DNA of 32,274 nt from Alphaproteobacteria bacterium (lineage in GTDB: Bacteria; Pseudomonadota; Alphaproteobacteria; UBA3830): contig SUUU01000010.1 in assembly GCA_015062335.1 (NCBI GenBank), positions 1 through 32,274 of the forward strand. Direction: 5' to 3'. The first letter of the stretch is position 1; each line of letters opens with the position of its first letter. The notes beneath the pieces were generated by a model that saw nothing but the letters and a program-made list of their open reading frames with translations, ran no database searches and was not told the origin of the DNA. This document shows positions 25,288 to 32,274 of this stretch, piece by piece. A program made the translations under genes and the position numbers.

Positions 25288-26881
25288 TTTTAAACCTCAA
25301 TGGCCTCGGATCATCGGCAAATTTATCATACAACCGTTTATCGGCATCATGATGATATTTACGCTTTAAAATTGTAGCTTTCAAAAAAATGACTAATTCC
25401 GTAACATCGGTACCTCTATCATTTTCCCCCGCTACTATATCCAAAATATTCAGTCCTGGCAATCCATTGCGATTATTACGAGATGTTTCTTTCATAAGCC
25501 CGCCCATAACAACAACCTGACCTGAATGTAATTTTAGCATTGAATCCATCTCTCGAACATCAATAATCGGCACTTTTTGAGATTGGATGCTTGGAGAATT
25601 TGTTACAGAATTAGAACTCGTTTGTTGATAAAAAAACGGAACTTCTTTATATCCAGCTATGCGCGAAATTGTGGGTCTCAGATTTAACAAAACTGTATTG
25701 TTTTTATGATCAATTGATGGCTGAACAGACATAATCAATCCTATTGGAACAGTGTGTAGCGTAGTTGTTAAAAAATCTGAGCCACGACTATCTGACACTG
25801 AGCCGTATTGTCTTTGTAGTTCCGGGATGTAAATCACTTCATTTTGCGCTACTTTTAAAATCGCAGATTGGTTATTCAAAACGGTAATCCTCGGACTTGA
25901 TAAAGTTTTCACTGCTCCGAATTTTTCAATCAAACCAATAACTGCACTTAAATTGCTTCTGTTTACTCCAAATGAAATCAATCCCGTCCTGTCCGCATAG
26001 TCTTTAACTAAAGTAGCGCCTCCACTTCTCAAAATATTCCAATTGATGCCATTTTTAAATTCTTTGCTCAAATTTACTTCTAAAATTTTTGCTTCAATCA
26101 AAACTTGAGATTCAGAAGTTTCTTTCAACAAATCAACGTATTTTTGTACTTCATTTTGTTTCAATTGTGGAGCTACAACCGTAATTAATCCCCCTTGCCT
26201 GTGGATAGAAACGGAGCCTTCCTCTCCTACTATATTTTTCAGATTTTGTTCCAACTCTGTCCAAAAATCATTTTTTATTGTTCCGGAAATTACGCTATTA
26301 GAACCATTAAGATTGTCACCAGATGAGTTAGATGGAGAACGCTGATTTTGATTCGTCAATGCTTGATTCATAAAAATATCGGTTGCAATAGACACAGAAC
26401 TTTGAGTTTCTCTCTGAAGATTTAAAAATTGAAGATTATATACCTGCGTCATAGGAGAATCATGCTCTATTTTGACTGAATTTCCGTTAATTGTATATTT
26501 TAAATAGCAACTGCTGCAAATGTCTTTTAGGATATCGAGAAATGGTCGGTTTTTGGATTCAAAAGATACCCCTCCTTCAATATCAGATGTTACAAAGATG
26601 TTCACTCCAGCCAGTTTCGCTAACTGCCAAAAAACATCTCGCAACTTCATGCTATCTGAAATTGTCACAGATAACTTAGTGTAAAAATGAGAATCCAGTA
26701 CAGGCTCCATTTTATCATTTTCAAAGGTAATCACTTCATCGTTAACATCAAAATCAAAATCATTTAATGATGTTGTAATATTTTGCAAACCAGATGGCGA
26801 CAAGTTTCTTTGCTGATACGTCTTATGCATATCCGCAACTGAACAACCGATTAACATCAGGAAACACCACAACAACCGCAT
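25271..26881 (-). CDS. Outer-membrane secretin lipoprotein (GspD/PilQ/MshL-like)
   Basis: The product is 536 aa. A lipoprotein signal ends in LIGC (Cys13). An STN/N0-like domain (about 75-145, DVFWQLAKLAGVNIF, SYLKYTING-like strands) is followed by a Ser/Asn-rich linker (170-200), an N1-type secretin domain (VEAKILEVNL-type strand near 270) and the secretin barrel with SSPRITVLNNQSA, PIGLIMSVQPSI, LLNLRPTISR and the C-terminal HSGQVVVMGGLM and ELVIFLKATIL. Order and length resemble MshL-type secretins. It would form the outer-membrane ring of a type II-like or pilus-like machine. It is the first of three overlapping genes and is transcribed divergently from the exported protein gene at 27034. 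Confidence 0.9.
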   Translation of the reverse strand: MRLLWCFLMLIGCSVADMHKTYQQRNLSPSGLQNITTSLNDFDFDVNDEVITFENDKMEPVLDSHFYTKLSVTISDSMKLRDVFWQLAKLAGVNIFVTSDIEGGVSFESKNRPFLDILKDICSSCYLKYTINGNSVKIEHDSPMTQVYNLQFLNLQRETQSSVSIATDIFMNQALTNQNQRSPSNSSGDNLNGSNSVISGTIKNDFWTELEQNLKNIVGEEGSVSIHRQGGLITVVAPQLKQNEVQKYVDLLKETSESQVLIEAKILEVNLSKEFKNGINWNILRSGGATLVKDYADRTGLISFGVNRSNLSAVIGLIEKFGAVKTLSSPRITVLNNQSAILKVAQNEVIYIPELQRQYGSVSDSRGSDFLTTTLHTVPIGLIMSVQPSIDHKNNTVLLNLRPTISRIAGYKEVPFFYQQTSSNSVTNSPSIQSQKVPIIDVREMDSMLKLHSGQVVVMGGLMKETSRNNRNGLPGLNILDIVAGENDRGTDVTELVIFLKATILKRKYHHDADKRLYDKFADDPRPLRFKNEKRK

Positions 26882-27033
26882 ACAGATCTCTGACCTTTTT
26901 CTAAAATTATCATAAATTTTTCAAAAACCTTTGTACAGATGATCGACAAAAAAATGATCGTTATGAAGGAATACATTAACTCATTATTAAACTTACTTCT
27001 GTATTCTGACACCGCCATAACGAGGAAGATAAT

Positions 27034-28593
27034 TTGATAAAAGTTATGAAAGCTATATTTTTTCGTTGCATGTTAACTATTCCTTTTTTTTTGGAAAATA
27101 TTTGCTATGCAGATTTTTTAGGGTTCTCTCTAATCTTTCAGCTATTTAATTCATCTTCAAAAAATACCGACCAAGTTGATATTGACTCCGGAGCTCATAT
27201 TTTCTTTAGTCACAGCGACAAATTTTCCGACTTCGATCAAGAATTTAATAAACAGTTTAATCAAATCCCGATATGGCTTGTGCTTGCAAATGATGGCGAG
27301 TATAATCCTCATATTGAACGATTTAAAGCTGACAATTGGTTATTTTGGGGCAATCCCGTTCAAGAAAAAATATTGGGTATTTCCGGAAATTATTTCAGTA
27401 CGGATACTTGGAAGCAACTTGAAAAAAGATTGTCAAAGAAAATTTCATATATTGCGGCTGATTTTAACGAATTGGTTTCACATAAGCACCGAAATGAAAT
27501 ATTGAAAGCCGCATCAAACGTACTAGATAAAGATGGAATATTTTGCTTGGAAGATACATTCGACACAAAAAGTCGCACACTTACACACTTTTCAAAAACA
27601 GATCTAGAGCATCTGTCAGATACTTACGATATTAAATTTGCAATTTATGACGGTTTTGTTGCTTCATTACCATATGTAAGCAACTTGAGCAATAATCAAA
27701 AAAAACGATTGTTTGAAGGCCTTGAACGATGCATTTTAAAACTCTCAGCATGTCCAAAAGGTGAGAGACATTTATTAGGATTAAATTTATCTACTGATCA
27801 ACTAAATAGTTTTCCTATACTGACGAATGATGAAATCATTTTTATCATTTCAGATTTGATTAACAACAAAGAATTCAGCGAAACTGTCGCTGAATATCAA
27901 AATAAAATCAAGATCATAGAAGAAACAGAAAATGACATAAAAAAGACAGAGAAAGAACTCGAAGCAATACAAAATGATCTTAAAAACCTTAATCAAATAA
28001 AATTAAAGTATAAAAAAGCGAAAAAAACATTAACGTCAACGAAAAATAAAGCTCTTTCATTAATCAAAAGAATAAAGTTACAGACAAATAAAAATGATTA
28101 TGACGATGAATCTCTTTTAAATTCTAAAATAGAAGAAAAATCACTTCAAAAAGAAAAATCTGACATCAAACTATCAGATCAGAGGTTCAAGCTTTCAACG
28201 TTAAAGCTCGAATTGCAGGAACTTGAATCCAGGATTACATCACGACAAGAAGAAGTGTTTGCCCAATTTTCCAATGATCGTTATCTTATAAACTATACGA
28301 AATATAAAAAGAATAAAATTGAAGATATAATCAAAAGTAATTTTGAAAAATCTCCCTCTATCAAAGAAGCCGCGCAAGATGAAGCTGTCAGTTCTCTGCA
28401 AAAAAGAATTGAAAAACTCGCTAATACATTAAGAAACGCTTGGTCTCCTCAATTAGTAAAAAATCAATCCATTGATTTTGGTCAGCTAAATAGCTTTAGC
28501 TCATCATCCATTCAAGGTTCTCCACGTATTCTTGTAATACTAATAAAGAAGCAAGATAAAAACATTAATTCAAAATTAACCAAATTGGAGTAA
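27034..28593 (+). CDS. Exported protein with methyltransferase-like N-terminal half and coiled-coil C-terminal half
   Basis: The start is a TTG with GAGG eight bases before it; an in-frame ATG at 27046 has poorer spacing. The product is 519 aa. Residues 1-26 are a signal peptide (cleavage after CYA). Residues about 50-260 contain SYIAADFNELV and ASNVLDKDGIFCLEDTF, which recall the late strands of Rossmann-fold methyltransferases, but the glycine-rich SAM loop is not evident, so activity is doubtful. Residues about 290-400 are a charged coiled coil (ENDIKKTEKELEAIQNDL). No family is recognised. Two bases of spacing and codon use match the exported coiled-coil genes near the left end, so it may belong to the same class of exported factors. 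Confidence 0.65.
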   Translation: MIKVMKAIFFRCMLTIPFFLENICYADFLGFSLIFQLFNSSSKNTDQVDIDSGAHIFFSHSDKFSDFDQEFNKQFNQIPIWLVLANDGEYNPHIERFKADNWLFWGNPVQEKILGISGNYFSTDTWKQLEKRLSKKISYIAADFNELVSHKHRNEILKAASNVLDKDGIFCLEDTFDTKSRTLTHFSKTDLEHLSDTYDIKFAIYDGFVASLPYVSNLSNNQKKRLFEGLERCILKLSACPKGERHLLGLNLSTDQLNSFPILTNDEIIFIISDLINNKEFSETVAEYQNKIKIIEETENDIKKTEKELEAIQNDLKNLNQIKLKYKKAKKTLTSTKNKALSLIKRIKLQTNKNDYDDESLLNSKIEEKSLQKEKSDIKLSDQRFKLSTLKLELQELESRITSRQEEVFAQFSNDRYLINYTKYKKNKIEDIIKSNFEKSPSIKEAAQDEAVSSLQKRIEKLANTLRNAWSPQLVKNQSIDFGQLNSFSSSSIQGSPRILVILIKKQDKNINSKLTKLE

Positions 28594-28653
28594 AAAAAAT
28601 TAATGATATATTAATCTGTTGAGAATATAATGAGTAGTTAGGAAAATGGAGAT

Positions 28654-29412
28654 ATGACTATGAACAAAATTTTTAAAGCTTCTGTTTTATGTTTTATGGT
28701 AGTTGGTTCGTGTAATTTATATGCAGACAAAGGTATTCAGGAACAGCATAGTGCATACACCTTTGAAATGAATCAAGAAAATGGAGGGCCTGTATATGTA
28801 AGTACTGAAACCTATGGTATCAGACCAGATGGGTCCAAATATCATGAAAAGAAACAAGGAACAATCGAGGATGGAATTTTTAAAGAGTCTGATTCTCCGA
28901 ACTCCTGTTTTTTCCCAAAATCGACAACCCCGCATCCCGTCACCACAGAAGAACACAAAAACCCATGGTCTCACCAACTTAGAGAGCGAAGTAAAGTGCC
29001 TACATGGCGCACCTTTTGGCAAAAATTTTCAAACAACACAGAATGCAATAAAAACAATATCACCGATGAGTCAGAGAAATCACATTTACAATCAAAATTT
29101 TTCCAAAAATCAATATCTGAGCTTAAAGAGCTGTTTGAGACATCATCTGTCAACGAAAAAAGGCACATCATTCACAAATTAAGGAAAATTATCGGAAAAA
29201 TGAAATATCATGACACTTCTAAAAAAATCAAGCTTTTCCCAAGGCATCACGGAATAGATTACTTAAAATCGCAGAAGCATAGAGAAAGGTTGGCTCCTCC
29301 GTTAGGGCAACATCTTAGCAACGTTATTTTTCATCCGATAGAAAATGACCTTATAACTTCAGAGCAAGATTACCCAAAGGTATTGTATTTGCGTTTTCCA
29401 GGAGATGAATAA
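28654..29412 (+). CDS. Exported protein of unknown function
   Basis: The product is 252 aa, with GGAG upstream; either ATG at 28654 or 28660 could start. The signal peptide (KASVLCFMVVGSCNLYA) is expected to be cut before Asp25. The mature protein is polar and basic: a beta-like AYTFEMNQENGGPVYVSTET segment, a Pro/His/Lys-rich middle and a helical stretch (SISELKELFETSSVNEKRHI) that could be small-molecule- or protein-binding. No family recognised. It follows the 519-aa exported gene on the same strand after a 60-base gap and is followed by 200 bases without a gene. Confidence 0.6.
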   Translation: MTMNKIFKASVLCFMVVGSCNLYADKGIQEQHSAYTFEMNQENGGPVYVSTETYGIRPDGSKYHEKKQGTIEDGIFKESDSPNSCFFPKSTTPHPVTTEEHKNPWSHQLRERSKVPTWRTFWQKFSNNTECNKNNITDESEKSHLQSKFFQKSISELKELFETSSVNEKRHIIHKLRKIIGKMKYHDTSKKIKLFPRHHGIDYLKSQKHRERLAPPLGQHLSNVIFHPIENDLITSEQDYPKVLYLRFPGDE

Positions 29413-29614
29413 CCAAAGCCTAAAAAATACTCACATGGAGCAGATACTTGCGTTTTTAGCTGAAAAGTTTCTGTTCCGTTGGATGTACAATGAATGTGAT
29501 TTGTTTACGTAAATATGAAATAGTAAATTTTCGGCATGTAGAATTTCACGATTTCGTAATCCATTCTTGAAAGTTTATGTTAAATTATAAGAAATAACTT
29601 AGGTAATATAAAAA
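29413..29614. other. Intergenic, no gene seen
   Basis: This stretch between the 252-aa exported gene and the ymdB-like gene shows no coding signal, tRNA or clear hairpin terminator. The right end holds the weak AGG element 11 bases before the next ATG. Confidence 0.5.
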
Positions 29615-30403
29615 ATGAAGATTTTATTATGCGGTGATGTTTCTGGACGATCAGGTAGAGAAGTTTTACAGCAAAATATAAAAAAATATCGAAGTTTGGT
29701 TGACTTTATCGTTGTCAATGTTGACAACGCAGCTCATGGGTTTGGTATCACTCCGACGATGGTTCGTGATATTTTATCTTGGGGGGCAGATGCTTTAACG
29801 GGAGGAAATCATTTAACTGACCAAAAAGAGATTTTTCCTATCTTAACAAGTGAAAAAAGATTAATCAAACCTGCCAACACTTCCGATAAAATCCCTGGTT
29901 CTGGAATATTGGAGACACAACTTTTCGATGGTCGAAAAGTTGTCGTTATTCATCTATTAGGACAAAAAAATATGCCAATGATTGGAGACAATCCTTTTAT
30001 TTATATGAGAGAAATTCTGAATAAATATAAACTAGGTGTAAACGCCTCTGCAATTATTGTCGATTTTCATGCAGAGGTATCATCCGAAAAAGTTGCTTTA
30101 GGACACTTTTTAGATGGAAAAGTATCCGCTGTCGTCGGCACACATACTCATATCCCTACCGCTGATTGGCGCATTTTAGAGCATGGCACAGCATATCAAA
30201 CAGATCTTGGTATGATAGGTGATTATGATTCTGTTATTGGAATGAAAAAAGATGTTTGTGTCGAGAGATTTATCAGCGGATACGCTAGTGGTCATTTAAC
30301 ACCGGCAATGGGCAAAGGAACATTTTTTGGCTTATTAGTTGAATTAAACGATAAAACAGGATTAGCGATTAATATGAATTTCGTAAAGCACGAAAGTTTA
30401 TGA
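29615..30403 (+). CDS. YmdB-family metallophosphoesterase
   Basis: The product is 262 aa, the usual length for this family (TIGR00282 type). Metal-binding motifs are in order: GDVSGRSGRE (Asp8), NVDNAAHGFGIT (Asp37, Asn38), TGGNHLTDQKE (Asn65, His66), DFHAEVSSEK (His152) and GTHTHIPTAD (His177, His179), with GTAYQTDLGMIGDYDSVIGM near the end. In Bacillus subtilis YmdB, a 2',3'-cyclic phosphodiesterase, the position of Asp37 is glutamate, so one metal ligand is substituted. A role in nucleotide or RNA turnover is likely. It is separated by 200 bases from the gene before it and converges with the 30521-31975 membrane gene. Confidence 0.9.
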   Translation: MKILLCGDVSGRSGREVLQQNIKKYRSLVDFIVVNVDNAAHGFGITPTMVRDILSWGADALTGGNHLTDQKEIFPILTSEKRLIKPANTSDKIPGSGILETQLFDGRKVVVIHLLGQKNMPMIGDNPFIYMREILNKYKLGVNASAIIVDFHAEVSSEKVALGHFLDGKVSAVVGTHTHIPTADWRILEHGTAYQTDLGMIGDYDSVIGMKKDVCVERFISGYASGHLTPAMGKGTFFGLLVELNDKTGLAINMNFVKHESL

Positions 30404-30520
30404 TGCCAGCTTTCATTCGCTTTATCGGCTCTTTCTGATAGCGGACATTGGTTAAATTTTGTCCTTTTTTGAAAAAATGAAACAGAGTAAACAAAAATTT
30501 CTTTCATAATAGTTTCAGTG

Positions 30521-31975
30521 CTATTTCCAAAAAATTTTTGAGCCCATCTCATCATTCGAATGCATAAGAACTAAACCAACTTCTTTCAGTTTTTCAATCA
30601 GTTTTTTACCATGTTCGGACGCCAGTGTTTCATTAGAGCATATTACAATTGTATCCTCGTTAATTTTGGAATAATCTGAGACCTTTTTGAAAGGAAAATG
30701 AAACTTCTGATGATGTCCAGAGTAATAGTCAAGAAATATTTGATATCGGCGAAATTTCATTTGATCTAACTCCACCATAGTTTCTTTCGTAATTACTTCT
30801 TTTCCTGGCTCTGTTAGCCATAAAATTTTCTTCCCTGACTTTTGCAAATTGATCAACTTCTCAAACATACTTGGATCAGTAGCACGGTGATTTATTGTTG
30901 CACTTATCCACGAAAGAGAAACAGGTATCGACACCAATGAGCACATGATCGAGCATAGTATTATCACGAATTTTATATAGTTTTGAGACCTTGCGAGGAA
31001 CATAGCAAAAGCTCCGACTCCCAAGATTATTGTCGGGAAACAGTAATGATTGGCCTGTACATTCAAAATCACATATGCAAATACGTATCCGACACCTGAA
31101 AAAAGCAAGGCATCACAAAAATTATATTCAACTCTTTTTCTTAAGATAATATAAGTACGATAAACCGCCAATATCAGCAACATATACAAAAACGGTTCTT
31201 GATTAAACTGATTTAAAAAGTTTGAAAACACTGTTTGAACATTATCTGAAACTCTAGCATAAGCGGCGCCTCCATCTATAAATGTACGATCTCTGAAAAA
31301 TGTCCGATACATATAAATCGTCATCCAAACAAATGAATTTCCGAGCAATGCATAATTAAATCTATGTTCCCTCAGCGACAATTTCCCAAAAATCAAGTTG
31401 GCAACCGCAAAAATGATCCAGATACCAAAAGCCGGCTCCTTTAAATATGTTGTGTATACCGCTGCAAAAAAGGCCATTGCATAATTTCGCACATCATGAT
31501 TGCCATCAACAACTTTTTGGTAAAAAAACAAAAATACAGAAAGCATGAAAAACATCTGTCTTTCTGGATAAATGCAGGCCATGTGAATAAGCACAAAACT
31601 TGATATCGAAAATAAAATCAGCATACAGAAAACTGGTACATAGCTATTCCGTCCAACCAATTTTTTTAAGAATTCAAAAAACAGTAGACTGGCTATAATC
31701 ATCGTCACGCAATTGTAAATAAGATGCGCAGTAATGGTTTTGCCGTATGGAATTAAAAGTAACAAACAATAGTCACATAATCCGAGAGGCCAAAATCTGC
31801 CCGACCCAGTATAGGAATGAGAGGGACGCCCCATTGCTGTCGTGGAGACAAGTTGATAGTCATCCGCCCAGAATATCTCAAAAACCCAGTTAGCATCCCA
31901 TAAAACAATGGCGCTCAGTATAATGAGCAGAAAGATAACGATCCAATAAGACACCGAATGACTATTATGAAACAC
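30521..31975 (-). CDS. Polytopic membrane protein, possible GT-C glycosyltransferase
   Basis: The product is 484 aa, starting at a GTG with GGGA upstream. About ten hydrophobic segments follow the first helix (YWIVIFLLIILSAIVLW). The first extracytoplasmic loop carries an Asp-Asp (IFWADDYQLVST), followed by GSGRFWPLGL, the layout seen in dolichyl-phosphate-mannose- and ArnT-like GT-C enzymes, where acidic residues in this loop are catalytic. The last ~110 residues are soluble (LWLTEPGKEVITKE onward). I cannot assign a substrate. It would fit a lipid-linked sugar transferase acting at the periplasmic side. An alternative is a transporter or O-antigen-related membrane protein. Confidence 0.55.
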   Translation of the reverse strand: MFHNSHSVSYWIVIFLLIILSAIVLWDANWVFEIFWADDYQLVSTTAMGRPSHSYTGSGRFWPLGLCDYCLLLLIPYGKTITAHLIYNCVTMIIASLLFFEFLKKLVGRNSYVPVFCMLILFSISSFVLIHMACIYPERQMFFMLSVFLFFYQKVVDGNHDVRNYAMAFFAAVYTTYLKEPAFGIWIIFAVANLIFGKLSLREHRFNYALLGNSFVWMTIYMYRTFFRDRTFIDGGAAYARVSDNVQTVFSNFLNQFNQEPFLYMLLILAVYRTYIILRKRVEYNFCDALLFSGVGYVFAYVILNVQANHYCFPTIILGVGAFAMFLARSQNYIKFVIILCSIMCSLVSIPVSLSWISATINHRATDPSMFEKLINLQKSGKKILWLTEPGKEVITKETMVELDQMKFRRYQIFLDYYSGHHQKFHFPFKKVSDYSKINEDTIVICSNETLASEHGKKLIEKLKEVGLVLMHSNDEMGSKIFWK

Positions 31976-32165
31976 TTTAAATTCCCGATTCTACGAGCCA
32001 CATGTTTACCACATATACTGAAACAAAACAATACGCAAAATTTGAAGACTATTCACGTAAATATATCAGTGGAGCAAGTGTGGAGAAGTAGAGATGTACT
32101 GCAGTATTGTGGATCCACTAAGTTGATTTTAACTTTTGTAATGAATCATTCACCCACAGGCGATC

Positions 32166-32274
32166 CTAATCTTTAATATCATTGATATCAGATGTATGTA
32201 TGCCGGTAGCTTCGGCTATTTGCTCGATGCTTAATCCCATACTTAATAATCTCTTCGACATCTCGATTTTTTCT
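32166..32274 (-). CDS. C-terminal end of an Rpn/PD-(D/E)XK transposase-like protein (partial)
   Basis: Only the last 36 codons lie in the window, ending at a TAG (32168-32166). The reading KRLLSMGLSIEQIAEATGI is the typical C-terminal tail of Rpn (YhgA-like) recombination-promoting nuclease/PD-(D/E)XK family transposase proteins, which end in helix-turn-helix-like repeats with this I-E-Q-I-A-E-A-T-G motif. The catalytic N-terminal domain would lie beyond the right edge. The 190 bases to the left, up to the membrane gene, hold nothing I can assign. Confidence 0.6.
   Translation of the reverse strand, partial: EKIEMSKRLLSMGLSIEQIAEATGIHTSDINDIKD

Noticed and set aside
31958-32176. 72-codon plus-strand open frame at the right edge
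   Set aside because: No ribosome-binding site or family motif; it overlaps the start of the membrane gene and the end of the Rpn-like tail on the other strand.

Overview
This is an AT-rich window (roughly one-third G+C by eye) from what looks like a host-associated Gram-negative alphaproteobacterium, possibly Holosporales-like. The evidence is a trigger factor-ClpP pair, lipid A-modification genes, PssA/Psd phospholipid genes, alphaproteobacterial-style pseudopilins, many Sec-exported coiled-coil or repeat proteins, and decayed mobile elements. The genus cannot be fixed from this window alone. There is no rRNA, CRISPR array or intact transposon.

Left part (1-9.1 kb) is an accessory region. 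It opens with debris of an IS3-type transposase (minus strand) and the broken C-terminal end of a large serine recombinase (plus strand). Next come two exported proteins of unknown or tentative role, one with an HEMNH zinc-metallopeptidase motif. Two divergent IS1-type transposase fragments and a wrecked exported coiled-coil gene follow. The intact genes after that encode a 607-aa exported coiled-coil protein, a 685-aa exported protein with two separate arrays of tandem repeats, and a membrane-anchored FkbM-type methyltransferase.

Centre (9.3-24 kb) is housekeeping. clpP and tig lie behind tRNA-Leu(UAG). A five-gene arn-type cluster (arnT-arnE-arnB-arnC-arnA decarboxylase half) lies behind tRNA-Gly(CCC); it would build and transfer 4-amino-4-deoxy-L-arabinose to lipid A, but no formyltransferase domain and no ArnD are present. 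tRNA-Gln(UUG) and tadA are on the plus strand. A psd-pssA-potD-like-small lipoprotein operon makes phosphatidylethanolamine and carries a polyamine-type binding protein. An OGG1-type glycosylase gene overlaps the end of clpB.

Right part (24-32.3 kb) holds a secretin lipoprotein gene followed by two overlapping pseudopilin genes, two exported proteins of unknown function, a YmdB-family phosphoesterase and a polytopic membrane protein resembling GT-C glycosyltransferases. The window edge carries the last 36 codons of a protein with the C-terminal signature of Rpn/PD-(D/E)XK transposase-like proteins.

The most interesting stretch is 1-9.1 kb: a set of exported proteins (metallopeptidase-like, coiled-coil, repeat-rich) interleaved with dead IS and recombinase fragments, which resembles a host-interaction or effector locus under turnover. 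That role is inferred from signal peptides, composition and context, not demonstrated.
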